Under the pieces are notes generated by a model that saw nothing but the letters and a program-made list of their open reading frames with translations, made no database searches and was not told the origin of the DNA. This document shows positions 1-8,488 of a stretch of DNA of 64,000 nt, one piece after another (position 1 is the first letter of the stretch; every line of letters starts with the position of its first letter). A program made the position numbers and the translations under genes. This DNA comes from Kordia sp. SMS9 (GTDB lineage: Bacteria; Bacteroidota; Bacteroidia; Flavobacteriales; Flavobacteriaceae): assembly GCF_003352465.1 (NCBI RefSeq), contig NZ_CP031153.1, positions 2,222,465 to 2,286,464 of the forward strand. Direction: 5' to 3'.

Positions 1-1
1 C

Positions 2-166
2 GATCCAATTTACACAGGAAAAATGCTTTTTGGCATCATAGATTTGATCAAAAACGGGCATTTTGGCAAACAAAATCGTATTTTAGCGATTCATTCTGGT
101 GGATTGCAAGGAATTGAAGGTATGAACCAGAAACTACAGAAAAAAGGACAAAAAACGATCGTATAA
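2..166 (+). CDS. PLP-dependent deaminase/D-cysteine desulfhydrase-like protein, C-terminal end
   Basis: Open frame entering from the left edge and ending in TAA at 164-166. The 54 visible residues include YTGKMLFGIIDLI and ILAIHSGGLQGIEGMN. This resembles the C-terminus of the 1-aminocyclopropane-1-carboxylate deaminase/D-cysteine desulfhydrase family (PLP fold type II), where the glycine-rich segment near the end lies by the cofactor. Its stop is 4 bases before the glucosaminidase start, so the two are probably co-transcribed. The catalytic lysine is outside the window, so the family call rests on the tail alone. Confidence 0.6.
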   Translation, partial: DPIYTGKMLFGIIDLIKNGHFGKQNRILAIHSGGLQGIEGMNQKLQKKGQKTIV

Positions 167-170
167 ACGC

Positions 171-1013
171 ATGAAGAAACAACTTATTTATACACTTTTA
201 GGTTTATTGATATTATCAAGTTGTGGAACGCAAAATCGGGTTTCCAAAACAAAGAAGAAGACAAAAAAAACGACAACGGTTGTGAAAACAACGCCCAAAG
301 AAAAGCCTGTTGATGTTGTAACTCCTAAAGAAGAAATCGTTATTAAAACACCGAAAGCAACTCCGACAAAGAGTTTGACAGAAGTGTATATAGAAACGTA
401 TCGCGATGTGGCAAAACGTCAAATGGAATCACACGGAATTCCAGCAAGTATTACCTTAGCACAAGGAATTTTAGAATCTGGATCTGGAAAAGGCGAATTG
501 ACCATGCGTTCTAACAATCATTTCGGAATTAAATGTCACAAAGGTTGGAATGGCGCGCGTGTATACCACGATGATGATGAAGATCAGGAATGTTTTCGAA
601 AGTATGCAAATCCGGCATATTCCTTTACAGATCATTCGTTATTTTTAACGGGAAGATCGCGGTATGCTTCCTTATTCAAATTACCAAAAGACGATTACAA
701 AGCTTGGGCAAGAGGTTTAAAAAAAGCAGGATACGCAACGGATCGTAAATATCCGAAAAAATTAATCTCGCTTATTGAACGCTACGAGTTGTACAAATAC
801 GACGCAGAAGTATTGGGGAAAAAGCCAGAAGATGCCAAAAAAGTAACTACACATAATGACCGTTATACGGTTTCTAAAGGCGATACTTTGTATAGTATTG
901 CCAGAAAACACAAAATCACCGTTGCCAAATTGAAATCCTTAAATGGATTGGAGAATAATGATATTTTCGTTGGTCAGGTGTTGTTTGTAAAACCACTTCC
1001 GAAAGATTTTTAA
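171..1013 (+). CDS. Lipoprotein glucosaminidase with LysM domain
   Basis: Predicted peptidoglycan hydrolase of 280 aa that cleaves GlcNAc-MurNAc linkages in the cell wall. A lipoprotein signal ends in LSSC (Cys18). A Lys/Thr/Pro-rich linker (about 20-68) leads into a GH73-type glucosaminidase domain (about 72-215). That domain has [14 protein letters not shown], with Glu102 as the likely catalytic acid, and NNHFGIKC. A LysM domain (about 231-276, [17 protein letters not shown]) binds peptidoglycan. It lies 4 bases after the upstream PLP enzyme and 22 bases before hemL, so all three may share a transcript. The family-level call is firm; the exact bond cleaved is inferred. Confidence 0.9.
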   Translation: MKKQLIYTLLGLLILSSCGTQNRVSKTKKKTKKTTTVVKTTPKEKPVDVVTPKEEIVIKTPKATPTKSLTEVYIETYRDVAKRQMESHGIPASITLAQGILESGSGKGELTMRSNNHFGIKCHKGWNGARVYHDDDEDQECFRKYANPAYSFTDHSLFLTGRSRYASLFKLPKDDYKAWARGLKKAGYATDRKYPKKLISLIERYELYKYDAEVLGKKPEDAKKVTTHNDRYTVSKGDTLYSIARKHKITVAKLKSLNGLENNDIFVGQVLFVKPLPKDF

Positions 1014-1035
1014 TTTAAAAAACAGCATAAAAAAG

Positions 1036-2319
1036 ATGGAATATAAACGAAGCAGTGCATTGTTTGCCGAAGCTCAAAAAGTGATTCCTGGTGGTGTAAA
1101 CTCACCAGTTCGCGCGTTTAAAGCCGTTGGTGGTACACCAGTTTTCGTAAAAGAAGCCAAAGGCGCATATATTATTGATGAAGATGACAAGAAATATATT
1201 GAATATATCAATTCTTGGGGACCTATGATTTTAGGGCATGCGCACAAACCTGTGATTGATGCCGTTATAGACAAAGCCAAAAAAGGAACTTCCTTTGGAA
1301 TGCCTACCGAGATTGAAACCAAGATTGCCGAATTGGCCGTTTCCATGGTGCCAAATATTGATATGATTCGTTTTGTAAATAGCGGAACAGAAGCGTGTAT
1401 GAGTGCCGTTCGTTTGGCAAGAGGATTTACAGGGAAAGATAAAATGATCAAGTTTGCAGGGTGTTATCACGGACATAGCGATGCTTTTTTGATTCAAGCA
1501 GGAAGTGGCGCTATAACTTTTGGAAGTCCCAACAGTCCTGGTGTTACCCAAGGAACTGCGAAAGATACCTTGTTGGCACGCTTTAACGATTTGGAACATG
1601 TGAAGCAAATTATTTCTGAAAACGAAGGCGAAATTGCCTGTATTATTGTAGAGCCTGTTGCGGGAAATATGGGATGTATTCCTCCTGTAGAAGGCTTTTT
1701 AGAAGGCTTACGCGAAGTATGTGATGCACATCATATTTTGTTAGTTTTTGATGAGGTCATGACAGGATTCCGATTGGCAAAAGGTGGCGTGCAAGAATTA
1801 CTAGGCGTACATGCGGATATTGTGTGTTTTGGAAAAGTAATTGGTGGCGGATTGCCTGTGGGCGCTTTTGCATCTCGTAAAGAAATTATGAGTCATCTCG
1901 CACCATTGGGACCTGTGTATCAAGCAGGAACTTTGAGTGGAAATCCACTTGCAATGGCAGCAGGATTGGCAATGTTAGAAGAGTTGAATAAAGGAGATGT
2001 TTTTACAAGTTTGCAGCAAAAAACTGCGTACTTGCATGAAGGAATCGCGAACGTATTGACGGAAGCTGGCGTTACACATCAAATTAATAGAATTGGTTCT
2101 ATGATTTCTGTACATTTTTGTGATGAAGCTGTGATTGATTTTGCTTCTTCGGCGAAAGGAAACAACGATTCGTTCAAGAAATTTTTCCACGGGTTGTTAG
2201 ACAGAGGCATTTATATTGCGCCATCTGCGTTTGAAAGTTGGTTTTTATCAGACGCCTTATCGTATGAAGATTTGGACAAAACCATTCAGGCAATTAAAGA
2301 AGTTGCTCCAGAATTGTAA
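1036..2319 (+). CDS. hemL: Glutamate-1-semialdehyde 2,1-aminomutase
   Basis: Converts glutamate-1-semialdehyde to 5-aminolevulinate, the second step of the C5 route to haem, in the cytosol. The 427-aa length is normal. Visible family motifs are [14 protein letters not shown] at the N-terminus, [15 protein letters not shown] (PLP phosphate contact), the Asp in [12 protein letters not shown], and the Schiff-base lysine K267 in [16 protein letters not shown] strong terminator hairpin follows directly at 2341-2371. No frame damage is seen. Confidence 0.97.
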   Translation: MEYKRSSALFAEAQKVIPGGVNSPVRAFKAVGGTPVFVKEAKGAYIIDEDDKKYIEYINSWGPMILGHAHKPVIDAVIDKAKKGTSFGMPTEIETKIAELAVSMVPNIDMIRFVNSGTEACMSAVRLARGFTGKDKMIKFAGCYHGHSDAFLIQAGSGAITFGSPNSPGVTQGTAKDTLLARFNDLEHVKQIISENEGEIACIIVEPVAGNMGCIPPVEGFLEGLREVCDAHHILLVFDEVMTGFRLAKGGVQELLGVHADIVCFGKVIGGGLPVGAFASRKEIMSHLAPLGPVYQAGTLSGNPLAMAAGLAMLEELNKGDVFTSLQQKTAYLHEGIANVLTEAGVTHQINRIGSMISVHFCDEAVIDFASSAKGNNDSFKKFFHGLLDRGIYIAPSAFESWFLSDALSYEDLDKTIQAIKEVAPEL

Positions 2320-2340
2320 TATTTAGAAAATATAAAGCAT

Positions 2341-2371
2341 AAAAAAACTCGGTACATGACCGAGTTTTTTG
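2341..2371. terminator. Bidirectional rho-independent terminator after hemL
   Basis: Perfect 7-bp stem (2347-2353 pairs with 2359-2365) around a 5-base loop. An A-run lies on the left and a T-run on the right, so it can terminate hemL and also the convergent gene ending at 2388. Confidence 0.85.
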
Positions 2372-2387
2372 TTTTTGTAAACTGTTG

Positions 2388-2732
2388 TTATTTATTGCTT
2401 TTCGCCTTTAGCTGTTTTGCTCGTGCTAATTTCTTTTGCTTATCAAATTCTGGCGTGAACATTTTATTGAATCGTAATTGCTGTTCTGGTCGTAAGACAG
2501 CATTTACTTCTGTTCCTAACTTTTCCAGATCTTTTACATCTCTTCCACTTTTTTCATAGGCTAGGTAAATAGCATATACGCTTTCCACTTGCGCATCGGT
2601 CAATTGTAAGCGTTTTGTCAATTCTTGTGTTTGTGCTTTAGCCTTTACTGCCGCAGTATTTTGCGCAGTGGTTGTTTGCATTCCTAAAAATAGTACACAT
2701 ACAAATGTGAATAGTGCAATATATTTTTTCAT
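2388..2732 (-). CDS. Small secreted Spy/LTxxQ-like protein
   Basis: 114 aa with a clear signal peptide (MKKYIALFTFVCVLFLG, cleavage near TTAQ) followed by a short charged helical domain. The segment LTKRLQLTDAQVESVYAIY resembles the LTxxQ helix of the Spy/CpxP group of periplasmic proteins and the small Bacteroidota proteins related to it. The neighbouring gene 2834-3295 encodes a second protein of the same style and orientation, so they may be paralogues. A periplasmic chaperone-like role is only inferred from that resemblance. Confidence 0.6.
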   Translation of the reverse strand: MKKYIALFTFVCVLFLGMQTTTAQNTAAVKAKAQTQELTKRLQLTDAQVESVYAIYLAYEKSGRDVKDLEKLGTEVNAVLRPEQQLRFNKMFTPEFDKQKKLARAKQLKAKSNK

Positions 2733-2796
2733 AATTTGTTGGTTGTTATTAGCTACATTAATACATCAATAATACTAAAATTGTGTAGAAATAACA

Positions 2797-2826
2797 AAAA
2801 AGAGAAGCCTTTTAACTTCTCTTTTC
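2797..2826. terminator. Rho-independent terminator between the two Spy-like genes
   Basis: Perfect 10-bp stem (2797-2806 with 2815-2824), 8-base loop and flanking A/T tracts. It sits just downstream of the minus-strand gene 2834-3295. Confidence 0.8.
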
Positions 2827-2833
2827 AGGATTC

Positions 2834-3295
2834 TTACTTTTTAGCCATTCGCTTTCCTCTCATTTTTTTCTTGCCTTTTGCGCGTTGTGCTTGCATTTTT
2901 TCCCAACGTTCGTATTGTTCGGATGTCAAAATTTCTTTGATGCTTTGCTTGTAAGCAATCTTGGCATCTAGGCGTTCGTTCATCATTTGAAAGCGTTCTT
3001 CATCGGTAGGTTTTTCTCCTTTTTCTTTCATTGCTTTGCGAGCTTCCATATCTGCTTTGCGCTCCGTTGCTGTTTTTGTTTGCAGCGCTAATATTTTTGT
3101 TTGTTGACGCTCAGTTAAATCTAGGGCTAAGGTCATTTTCTTTGTTTGCAATGTTGCCATTTGTGCTGGCGTTAAGCTTTGTAAAAACTCTTTTTGAGCT
3201 TTCATTTTTCCGTCTTTCCCTTTGTAATCAGGACGTTCTTGTGCTGCTACGTTTAACGTGAGTAGTATAGCGAGTGCATACAGGATATTTTTCAT
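2834..3295 (-). CDS. Small secreted Spy/LTxxQ-like protein
   Basis: 153 aa with signal peptide MKNILYALAILLTLNVAAQ, then a highly charged helical protein. SLTPAQMATLQTKKM and LDLTERQQTKILALQ are two LTxxQ-like helices, and TSEQYERWEKMQAQR gives a third related turn. The C-terminus is strongly basic (KGKKKMRGKRMAKK). This layout resembles Spy/CpxP-type periplasmic proteins and DUF4890-like Bacteroidota proteins. It is separated from 2388-2732 by its own terminator, so the two genes are likely separate transcripts. Function is inferred only. Confidence 0.6.
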   Translation of the reverse strand: MKNILYALAILLTLNVAAQERPDYKGKDGKMKAQKEFLQSLTPAQMATLQTKKMTLALDLTERQQTKILALQTKTATERKADMEARKAMKEKGEKPTDEERFQMMNERLDAKIAYKQSIKEILTSEQYERWEKMQAQRAKGKKKMRGKRMAKK

Positions 3296-3447
3296 AATTG
3301 TTATTTTAAATGTTTGCTTCTAGGACTTTTGTAGATGGAAAAGGTTTAAACAAGTTATTATTTTTGCAATTGTTTAACAGTCTTTATGGTTAGCTTAACG
3401 CTTCTCTTTGGATGAAATGCTTTTCTTTGAAAAAGACCATCATTCTT

Positions 3448-3735
3448 ATGAAATATATTATAAATGTCTTCTTTTACGCGAGAGAGCTGTTGCTTTTGAC
3501 TTCCTTTTTGACGCTTTGTTATGTGTGTTGTCAACTTTTTGAATTGCCCTTAGAACCTTTAATTTTTATGGCAAAGATTGTTTTGCCTTTGGTATTTTTT
3601 GGGATTAGAAAAATGAGCGATCAAAGCAGTTTGTATTTTCTTTATAACTTAGGAATGCACGATCGTACGATTGTATGTTGGCTGCTATTTTTATCAGTAA
3701 TAGATGTAATATTAGTCAAACTTTTATTTTTTTAA
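3448..3735 (+). CDS. Small integral membrane protein preceding an ABC ATPase
   Basis: About 95 aa if it starts at ATG 3448 (MKYIINVFFYARELLLL); an upstream in-frame ATG at 3412 would add 12 residues with no clear role. Three hydrophobic stretches are visible (about 8-35, 40-55, 72-95). Only 1 base separates its stop from the ABC ATPase start, so the pair is surely one operon. It could be a very small permease-like partner of that ATPase, but it is far shorter than standard ABC permeases. I do not recognise its family. Confidence 0.65.
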   Translation: MKYIINVFFYARELLLLTSFLTLCYVCCQLFELPLEPLIFMAKIVLPLVFFGIRKMSDQSSLYFLYNLGMHDRTIVCWLLFLSVIDVILVKLLFF

Positions 3736-3736
3736 A

Positions 3737-4396
3737 ATGCTTGAAGTAGACAACATAGAAAAATATTTTGGAAACGTTCAGCTATTGTATGGCGTGTATT
3801 TGAAAGCAGCACCAGGAAAAGTCACAGGAATTTTAGGTAGTAATGGTTGTGGCAAAAGCACCTTACTGAAAATTATTTTTGGCACAATGAAATCAAAATA
3901 TAAGTTGATCAAGCTTGATGGTCGCATTATTCAGAAAAAGCTCTATACCACAGGATTGGTAAAGTATCTGCCACAGCACAATTTTATTCCTGATTTTATG
4001 TCCATTCGCAAGGCATTGCAATTATACAAGGTTTCAGAAGCAGCTTTTCAAGCATTTTTTATAGAGGATGATTTTGACTTGTCACAGAAATTTGGACATC
4101 TTTCTGGCGGACAGCGACGCATTGTGGAAGTTTTTCTCACCATCAAAACACCAAGTCGTGTCATTCTGCTCGACGAACCATTTTCACATATTTCTCCTAT
4201 ACAGATAGAAGCTATCAAAAAGCTAATTCACACAGAAAAACAACAAAAAATCATTGTCATCACCGATCATTTTTACAGAGATATTACCGACGTTTCAGAT
4301 GAGATTTACCTAATTAAAAACGGAAGTTCTAAGCATATTCAGCAATTGAGCGAGTTGGAAGATTATAAATATATTTCTGTGGGGAGTTTTTTTTAA
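3737..4396 (+). CDS. ABC transporter ATP-binding protein
   Basis: 219-aa nucleotide-binding subunit. Walker A is GSNGCGKST (34-42), the Q-loop lies at LPQ80, the signature is LSGGQRR (122-128), Walker B is VILLDEP (142-148), and the H-loop is in VITDHFY. All catalytic elements are present. The only adjacent membrane gene is the tiny one 1 base upstream. The substrate cannot be read from the sequence; the pair could be an exporter or a regulatory ABC module whose permease lies elsewhere. Confidence 0.88.
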   Translation: MLEVDNIEKYFGNVQLLYGVYLKAAPGKVTGILGSNGCGKSTLLKIIFGTMKSKYKLIKLDGRIIQKKLYTTGLVKYLPQHNFIPDFMSIRKALQLYKVSEAAFQAFFIEDDFDLSQKFGHLSGGQRRIVEVFLTIKTPSRVILLDEPFSHISPIQIEAIKKLIHTEKQQKIIVITDHFYRDITDVSDEIYLIKNGSSKHIQQLSELEDYKYISVGSFF

Positions 4397-4449
4397 ATAT
4401 TTATCTCTTATCTCTAGCATGTCTTTGTGTGTTAGCATAATATGCATAT

Positions 4450-4806
4450 TTATTTATGGCTATACCGATCTTCATCAAGATACCAAAAAGAATGTAATGA
4501 TGTTACGTAATCCCCATTTTTATAATCTTCATATTGTTGATCAGAATCATAATGGGTTCCAAAATGTAAAACTCTTCGACGTTCTTTTTCTACTAAAAAT
4601 GGTGTGGCATTTATTCTATATTTATGATCTAATGTTTCGTAAAAAAGTTTAATACAGAAATAATAAACATTTCCAAGAGGTTTTTCAACGGTTTTATGGA
4701 TCATTAATTCATTAAATGTTTCTTGCCCCAGTTCTTGTGCTTTTTCTTCCTCCATTTTTTTTAAATACTTCTTTGCTATTTCAAGCATTTCTTTATCTGT
4801 TAGCAT
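4450..4806 (-). CDS. Putative Imm35/YrhB-like immunity protein
   Basis: 118 aa from ATG 4804-4806 (MLTDKEMLEIAKKYLKK); an upstream in-frame ATG at 4834-4836 gives 128 aa. The N-terminal helix is followed by GNVYYFCIKLFYETLDH, then INATPFLVEKERRRVLHFGT and a YEDYKNGDY segment. That order (helix, aromatic strand, PxLV strand, GT, then a Y-E-x-Y helix) resembles the Imm35/YrhB fold that neutralises polymorphic toxins. It is downstream of the candidate toxin at 5190-5597. The match is by eye and not certain. Confidence 0.5.
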   Translation of the reverse strand: MLTDKEMLEIAKKYLKKMEEEKAQELGQETFNELMIHKTVEKPLGNVYYFCIKLFYETLDHKYRINATPFLVEKERRRVLHFGTHYDSDQQYEDYKNGDYVTSLHSFWYLDEDRYSHK

Positions 4807-4908
4807 AATTTTAATTGGTTGATAGTAAATATGCAAACCTTCCTTGATACCCCCTTTGGATAAATTTTTATATTTTATCGTTTTTCACAGGAATCTACAC
4901 TATCTGGT

Positions 4909-5184
4909 TTAATCTTCTAAAACTTTTTCTAGTATTGGATTTGCTTCTGATATTGATAAATTCCCTAAAGCTTTTATAATAATTAATATTGAGATAGGTG
5001 TTGTATACTTTTTAATTGTTTTTAGCTCTTTAATTAAATCCTTTTCTGAATTTATTTTTTCAAATAACTTCATAATATTTTCATATTCAAATTCCCCTTT
5101 TTCAAATCCATTGATTATTTCTTTTAAACTTCTTTCATTAAAAGTTTTATTATTATTTTCAATTTTTATTTTTATTATACTCAT
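4909..5184 (-). CDS. Small acidic protein, possible immunity protein
   Basis: 91 aa, AT-rich and Lys/Glu/Ile-rich, with MSIIKIKIENNNKTFNERSL at the start and helices through ISILIIIKALGNLSISEANP. It starts 5 bases after the stop of the 135-aa gene upstream on the same strand, which is the usual spacing of a toxin-immunity pair. No catalytic motif is visible and I do not recognise a family. Base composition is more AT-rich than in the surrounding housekeeping genes. Confidence 0.5.
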   Translation of the reverse strand: MSIIKIKIENNNKTFNERSLKEIINGFEKGEFEYENIMKLFEKINSEKDLIKELKTIKKYTTPISILIIIKALGNLSISEANPILEKVLED

Positions 5185-5189
5185 CTTTA

Positions 5190-5597
5190 TTATTTATAAA
5201 AAGTTACATTAATTTTAGTGTACGGATTAACATCTGGTATCAATACATCTATTTTTACTTTTTTAAACCCTTGTTCTATTGCTCTTTCTCCTGTCCAAGT
5301 TTCAAATGCTGCTTTTTCATTAGTTAATCCTTCTGATATGGCTTTGTTAAATCTAAATGTATTATCACTTGCGGCATTCCAAAGTCCTCTGATTCCTTTA
5401 AAATCAATATTTTTGTAGACGTATTCTAGTCTGTAAAATACACTCCCCTTCCCAAAAGGCGAGTTCATTGCTATTTCGTTAGAAATGCTGCGAGCTGTTT
5501 TGGTCGTCAAATCTTGCAATGTTTCTAAGTTATCAAAACCTATGTTTTGTTGCTCTTCTTCGTTTTCTTGGTTAAGAAAATTAAATATATTACTCAT
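5190..5597 (-). CDS. Candidate orphan polymorphic-toxin C-terminal domain
   Basis: 135 aa without signal peptide. The N-terminal third is acidic and Asn/Gln-rich. The core reads GSVFYRLEYVYKNIDF, IRGLWNAASDNTFRFNKAI, AAFETWTGERAIEQGF, and ends in a beta-rich tail INVTFYK. The helix with TWTGxxAxxxGF and the short beta tail recall C-terminal effector tips, but I cannot name the family or catalytic residues. It is followed after 5 bases by a small protein and then by an Imm35-like protein. There is no N-terminal trafficking module, so it could be an orphan cassette left by toxin shuffling. Confidence 0.45.
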   Translation of the reverse strand: MSNIFNFLNQENEEEQQNIGFDNLETLQDLTTKTARSISNEIAMNSPFGKGSVFYRLEYVYKNIDFKGIRGLWNAASDNTFRFNKAISEGLTNEKAAFETWTGERAIEQGFKKVKIDVLIPDVNPYTKINVTFYK

Positions 5598-5675
5598 AAT
5601 TTTCTGTTTTTAAAATTTATGCATAAGCACTGCAACGCCAAATGACGTTCCAATACTTTTGATAATTTGTGATAT

Positions 5676-6248
5676 TTATTTTTCAGTGGTTTCTTGAGTA
5701 GTATTTGTACTATCACCAACCTGCAAATTGTCAAAAACAGTAGCATCATTGACAATATTACTACTACATTCCGTTTGGTCAGATTCAATGAAATCTTCCA
5801 TATCATCACACTCACAAGGCAAGGCTTTTTCGACTTGTAAACCCAAACTATCCGCTTGTAAAATGGTTAAAGAAGTCGGAACACGTGTTTTTCATGCTTT
5901 TACGTCTTTTGTGTGAGTTGCTTTTTCGACTTTGTAAGCAGCGTCATATTCTTCTTGGTATTGTATGTGTAATGCTGAAATTTCTTCCGTTACTTTTTGT
6001 AAGTTTTGTAGCTCTTGTGTAGCAATACTCGCCATCAATTCTCGTGATAATGGAACTGTTTTGAAAGAAGTAGTATTTTTGTCTGCTTTGTCGTCAGCAA
6101 CGGTATCATCAGCTAAGTCGAACAATTCGCTTGGCAAGATGACTTTTGCATATACCAATTTTTGTACGAGCTCTTTTTTAACATCTTTATCCAATGCTTC
6201 CCCAAAAGAAAAATTTTCAAAAGAGAAGATTCCAAAAAATACCATCAC
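5676..6248 (-). pseudogene. Unrecognised gene interrupted by an in-frame TGA
   Basis: From GTG 6248 (or ATG 6245) an open frame gives 118 aa ending KATHTKDVKA at a TGA (5892-5894). The same frame then continues for 71 more codons (KTRVPTSLTILQADSL, ALPCECDDMEDFIESD) to TAA at 5676-5678. Both halves look like coding sequence: the N-half has a long charged helix (about 75-115), the C-half an acidic, Thr/Asp-rich tail. One nonsense change would explain this, though readthrough or a sequence error is possible. No family recognised. It lies just upstream of the candidate toxin cassette on the same strand. Confidence 0.5.
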
Positions 6249-6303
6249 TTTTCAACTCGTGAAAAATGATGGTTCAACTATTAATAATGATGTGGTATAA
6301 AAA

Positions 6304-6858
6304 CTATTTTGCTACCGCATCTTTGATAGAAACCCCATTCGCAATAACATCGGTCAATACATGTGTGCCGTTTTCGATATGCACAACCGCATACATTTCT
6401 TGTTGCAATCCAAGTCTTTGGTATTCTCGGTATAACAATTCCGCATCTAAAGCTTTTGATTCTTCCATGTAATACGTGTCAAAAGGCAGTTCAAAATGAA
6501 CTTTTCCGTTGTAATAGCTTCCAATTTGCACTTCAATATAGTCACTAGAATTATTGACTAATTTAGTTTTAGAGATAGTTTCCGGATACGCAAAACCATG
6601 TTCGTCTTTTGAAAGATAGAGGTAAGCAGTATCATTGTATGTCCAATCGTCATCATTCGTTTTAAAGGAATCCATCTCAAAATTTAATACGATGTATTTT
6701 CCACGAAATGGATCACTTGGATCTATAGGAGCCGTTTTGAATTTGTAAACGTTTCCAGCTGAAATAGTGATTTCGTATTTGTATACAATTTGTGCAGAAG
6801 CGGCAATTTGTGCAATCACCATCAAGCCAAAAAGAAGGTATATATGTGTTTTTTTCAT
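6304..6858 (-). CDS. GDYXXLXY-type exported protein
   Basis: 184 aa with an N-terminal hydrophobic signal (HIYLLFGLMVIAQIAASA). The segment APIDPSDPFRGKYIVLNFEM matches the family's defining stretch (PxDPxxxxGDYxxLxY, here GKYIVLNFE). Such proteins are typically encoded beside DUF2157 membrane proteins. Here the DUF2157 gene ends 8 bases upstream on the same strand, so they form one operon. Envelope location is inferred from the signal; the molecular function of the family is unknown. Confidence 0.8.
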   Translation of the reverse strand: MKKTHIYLLFGLMVIAQIAASAQIVYKYEITISAGNVYKFKTAPIDPSDPFRGKYIVLNFEMDSFKTNDDDWTYNDTAYLYLSKDEHGFAYPETISKTKLVNNSSDYIEVQIGSYYNGKVHFELPFDTYYMEESKALDAELLYREYQRLGLQQEMYAVVHIENGTHVLTDVIANGVSIKDAVAK

Positions 6859-6865
6859 GATGCGA

Positions 6866-8140
6866 TTATTTTTTTATTTGTTGTTTTTTGTACATGATGT
6901 AATTTGTAATGAAAAATCCAATACCAATGCTCACAAAGATGATTCCGCGAATGGCAAAGTTGATATCAGTGTCGTAGAATCGGCATACAATTAATGCCGC
7001 AATGATAAGCATTCCCAAGTTTAAAAAACCAAAATGGAGCTTGTCTGTTCCCAATTTAATCTGCATAATTCCAATCACGAAAAGTAAAATATTCACTAAA
7101 ACAGTAGCCGTAATCGTATCAGATGCTCCAATCAAAAAGATAATTCCAAACACAAAGAAAATAAGCTGTAATACATTTGGCATCTTGGTGTTTTGTTGTT
7201 GTCTACTCATTAAGAAAGTAATACCAGCAGCTATAAAGAATACACCGACACTAATCACTTCAATCATACCTATAAAATTATTTTGAAATGCAAAATCCCA
7301 AACACCATGAAAGCTTAATATAAGGAGTAAAATTAGCGTTCCAATAGTACCAGTAACTTTATATCCATTCTGCAATAATGAGGTGTTTTTAAAATATGAC
7401 AACTGTCCTATATTGAACAACAATCCAAATACAGTCATGTATAATATGTAGGTGATTTGCGGACTTTGTTCTACACAAACGGGTAACGAAATCAGTAAAC
7501 TTATCGGAAACAACCAATGCAATATAAAAGTTGCTGCTGAAGGTGTTTTCTGTTTCATAAGTTCCAAATATCTTGGAATACAGGTAGATAACAAAGCAAA
7601 ATAGAATAATGGGGAAGTTTTTACATTAAATCCGTATCCTGTTACAATGGCGTAATAGGTGCAGAAAATAAGATGCAAAAAGATGGCGGCTTTCGATTTG
7701 GTTAGGTAGAGTAGTGGCGCGCACAAAATAATCCAAGCCAATAGAAAAGATTCCAAATTGCCAGAAATATGATATATCTGACTGACCAACGCAATACACG
7801 CGCCAACGGAGAAAAATAAAAATACCGTAGCGGTTTCTTTCCAAACCATGCCTTTATTTTTTACAATGCTATATGCCAGTCCAGCTTGTCCAATGAGCAT
7901 TGGGAGAAAGGCGAGGATTAATTTGACGAATTTTGGCAAATCGTCCCAGTTGTGTGCCATGATGAGGATAATACCCAATCCGACTAATGTAGCACCTAAA
8001 ATTCCAAAAATGATAAATAATTTATTAGAATTTTCGGAGGCTGGTTTTTCGTAATATGCGGTTATTTTTTGAGCGGTTTCGGCTGTAATGATGCCATTTT
8101 CTACCAATTCTGGCAACGCTCTTGTGATTTTTGAACTCAT
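6866..8140 (-). CDS. DUF2157 domain polytopic membrane protein
   Basis: 424 aa. A short cytoplasmic N-terminal domain (ITRALPELVENGIITAETAQKI, about 4-30) is typical of DUF2157. It is followed by about a dozen predicted membrane helices from residue 40 to the end. Operon order on the minus strand is the 88-aa membrane protein, then this gene (10-base gap), then the GDYXXLXY protein. Function unknown. It may form a membrane complex with its exported neighbour, which is inference from conserved pairing. Confidence 0.85.
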   Translation of the reverse strand: MSSKITRALPELVENGIITAETAQKITAYYEKPASENSNKLFIIFGILGATLVGLGIILIMAHNWDDLPKFVKLILAFLPMLIGQAGLAYSIVKNKGMVWKETATVFLFFSVGACIALVSQIYHISGNLESFLLAWIILCAPLLYLTKSKAAIFLHLIFCTYYAIVTGYGFNVKTSPLFYFALLSTCIPRYLELMKQKTPSAATFILHWLFPISLLISLPVCVEQSPQITYILYMTVFGLLFNIGQLSYFKNTSLLQNGYKVTGTIGTLILLLILSFHGVWDFAFQNNFIGMIEVISVGVFFIAAGITFLMSRQQQNTKMPNVLQLIFFVFGIIFLIGASDTITATVLVNILLFVIGIMQIKLGTDKLHFGFLNLGMLIIAALIVCRFYDTDINFAIRGIIFVSIGIGFFITNYIMYKKQQIKK

Positions 8141-8150
8141 AATGATATGA

Positions 8151-8417
8151 TTATTTATAAGGATATGATATAAAAGTTAAAAAGACTATGATAAATATCA
8201 TGCCTAGGAAGTAGCTTCTAGGGTATTGCTCATTTTCAAACTTTCTAATAAATACGTAGTACATGATTCCTAAAAAGAATCCCAATCCTATTAAACTAGG
8301 CAGCGATATCAATAAAATCATACTGGCTCCACCACCTGCGACAGGAATAAAACTACTAAGTACTAATTGTATAAATCCACTTCCAATAAGAAGTGCCGTT
8401 CTAATGCTGTGTTTCAT
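8151..8417 (-). CDS. Small membrane protein, hypothetical
   Basis: 88 aa with three predicted transmembrane segments (about 8-28, 31-56, 69-84) and short polar loops; not recognised. It lies 10 bases upstream of the DUF2157 gene on the same strand, and a hairpin at 8430-8473 separates it from the YiaA/B-like gene further upstream. It is likely the first gene of the three-gene membrane operon. Confidence 0.65.
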   Translation of the reverse strand: MKHSIRTALLIGSGFIQLVLSSFIPVAGGGASMILLISLPSLIGLGFFLGIMYYVFIRKFENEQYPRSYFLGMIFIIVFLTFISYPYK

Positions 8418-8429
8418 GAAATAATTTTT

Positions 8430-8473
8430 AAAAACCTCGCAGCAACCATAAATACTGTCGCCACGAGGTTTTG
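8430..8473. terminator. Hairpin terminator after the YiaA/B-like gene
   Basis: Arms 8431-8439 and 8464-8472 are a perfect 9-bp inverted repeat (AAAACCTCG) around a 24-base loop, immediately downstream of the minus-strand gene 8489-8965. The A/T ends allow termination. Confidence 0.65.
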
Positions 8474-8488
8474 GAAATCAACCCACAT

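Noticed and set aside
1074..1451. Minus-strand ORF of 125 aa opposite hemL
   Set aside because: Lies wholly within the strongly supported hemL gene; no family resemblance or start context.
5594..5815. Minus-strand ORF of 73 aa overlapping the start of the candidate toxin gene by ATGA
   Set aside because: Composition is that of a shifted frame of the broken gene at 5676-6248; the alternative frame is more coding-like.
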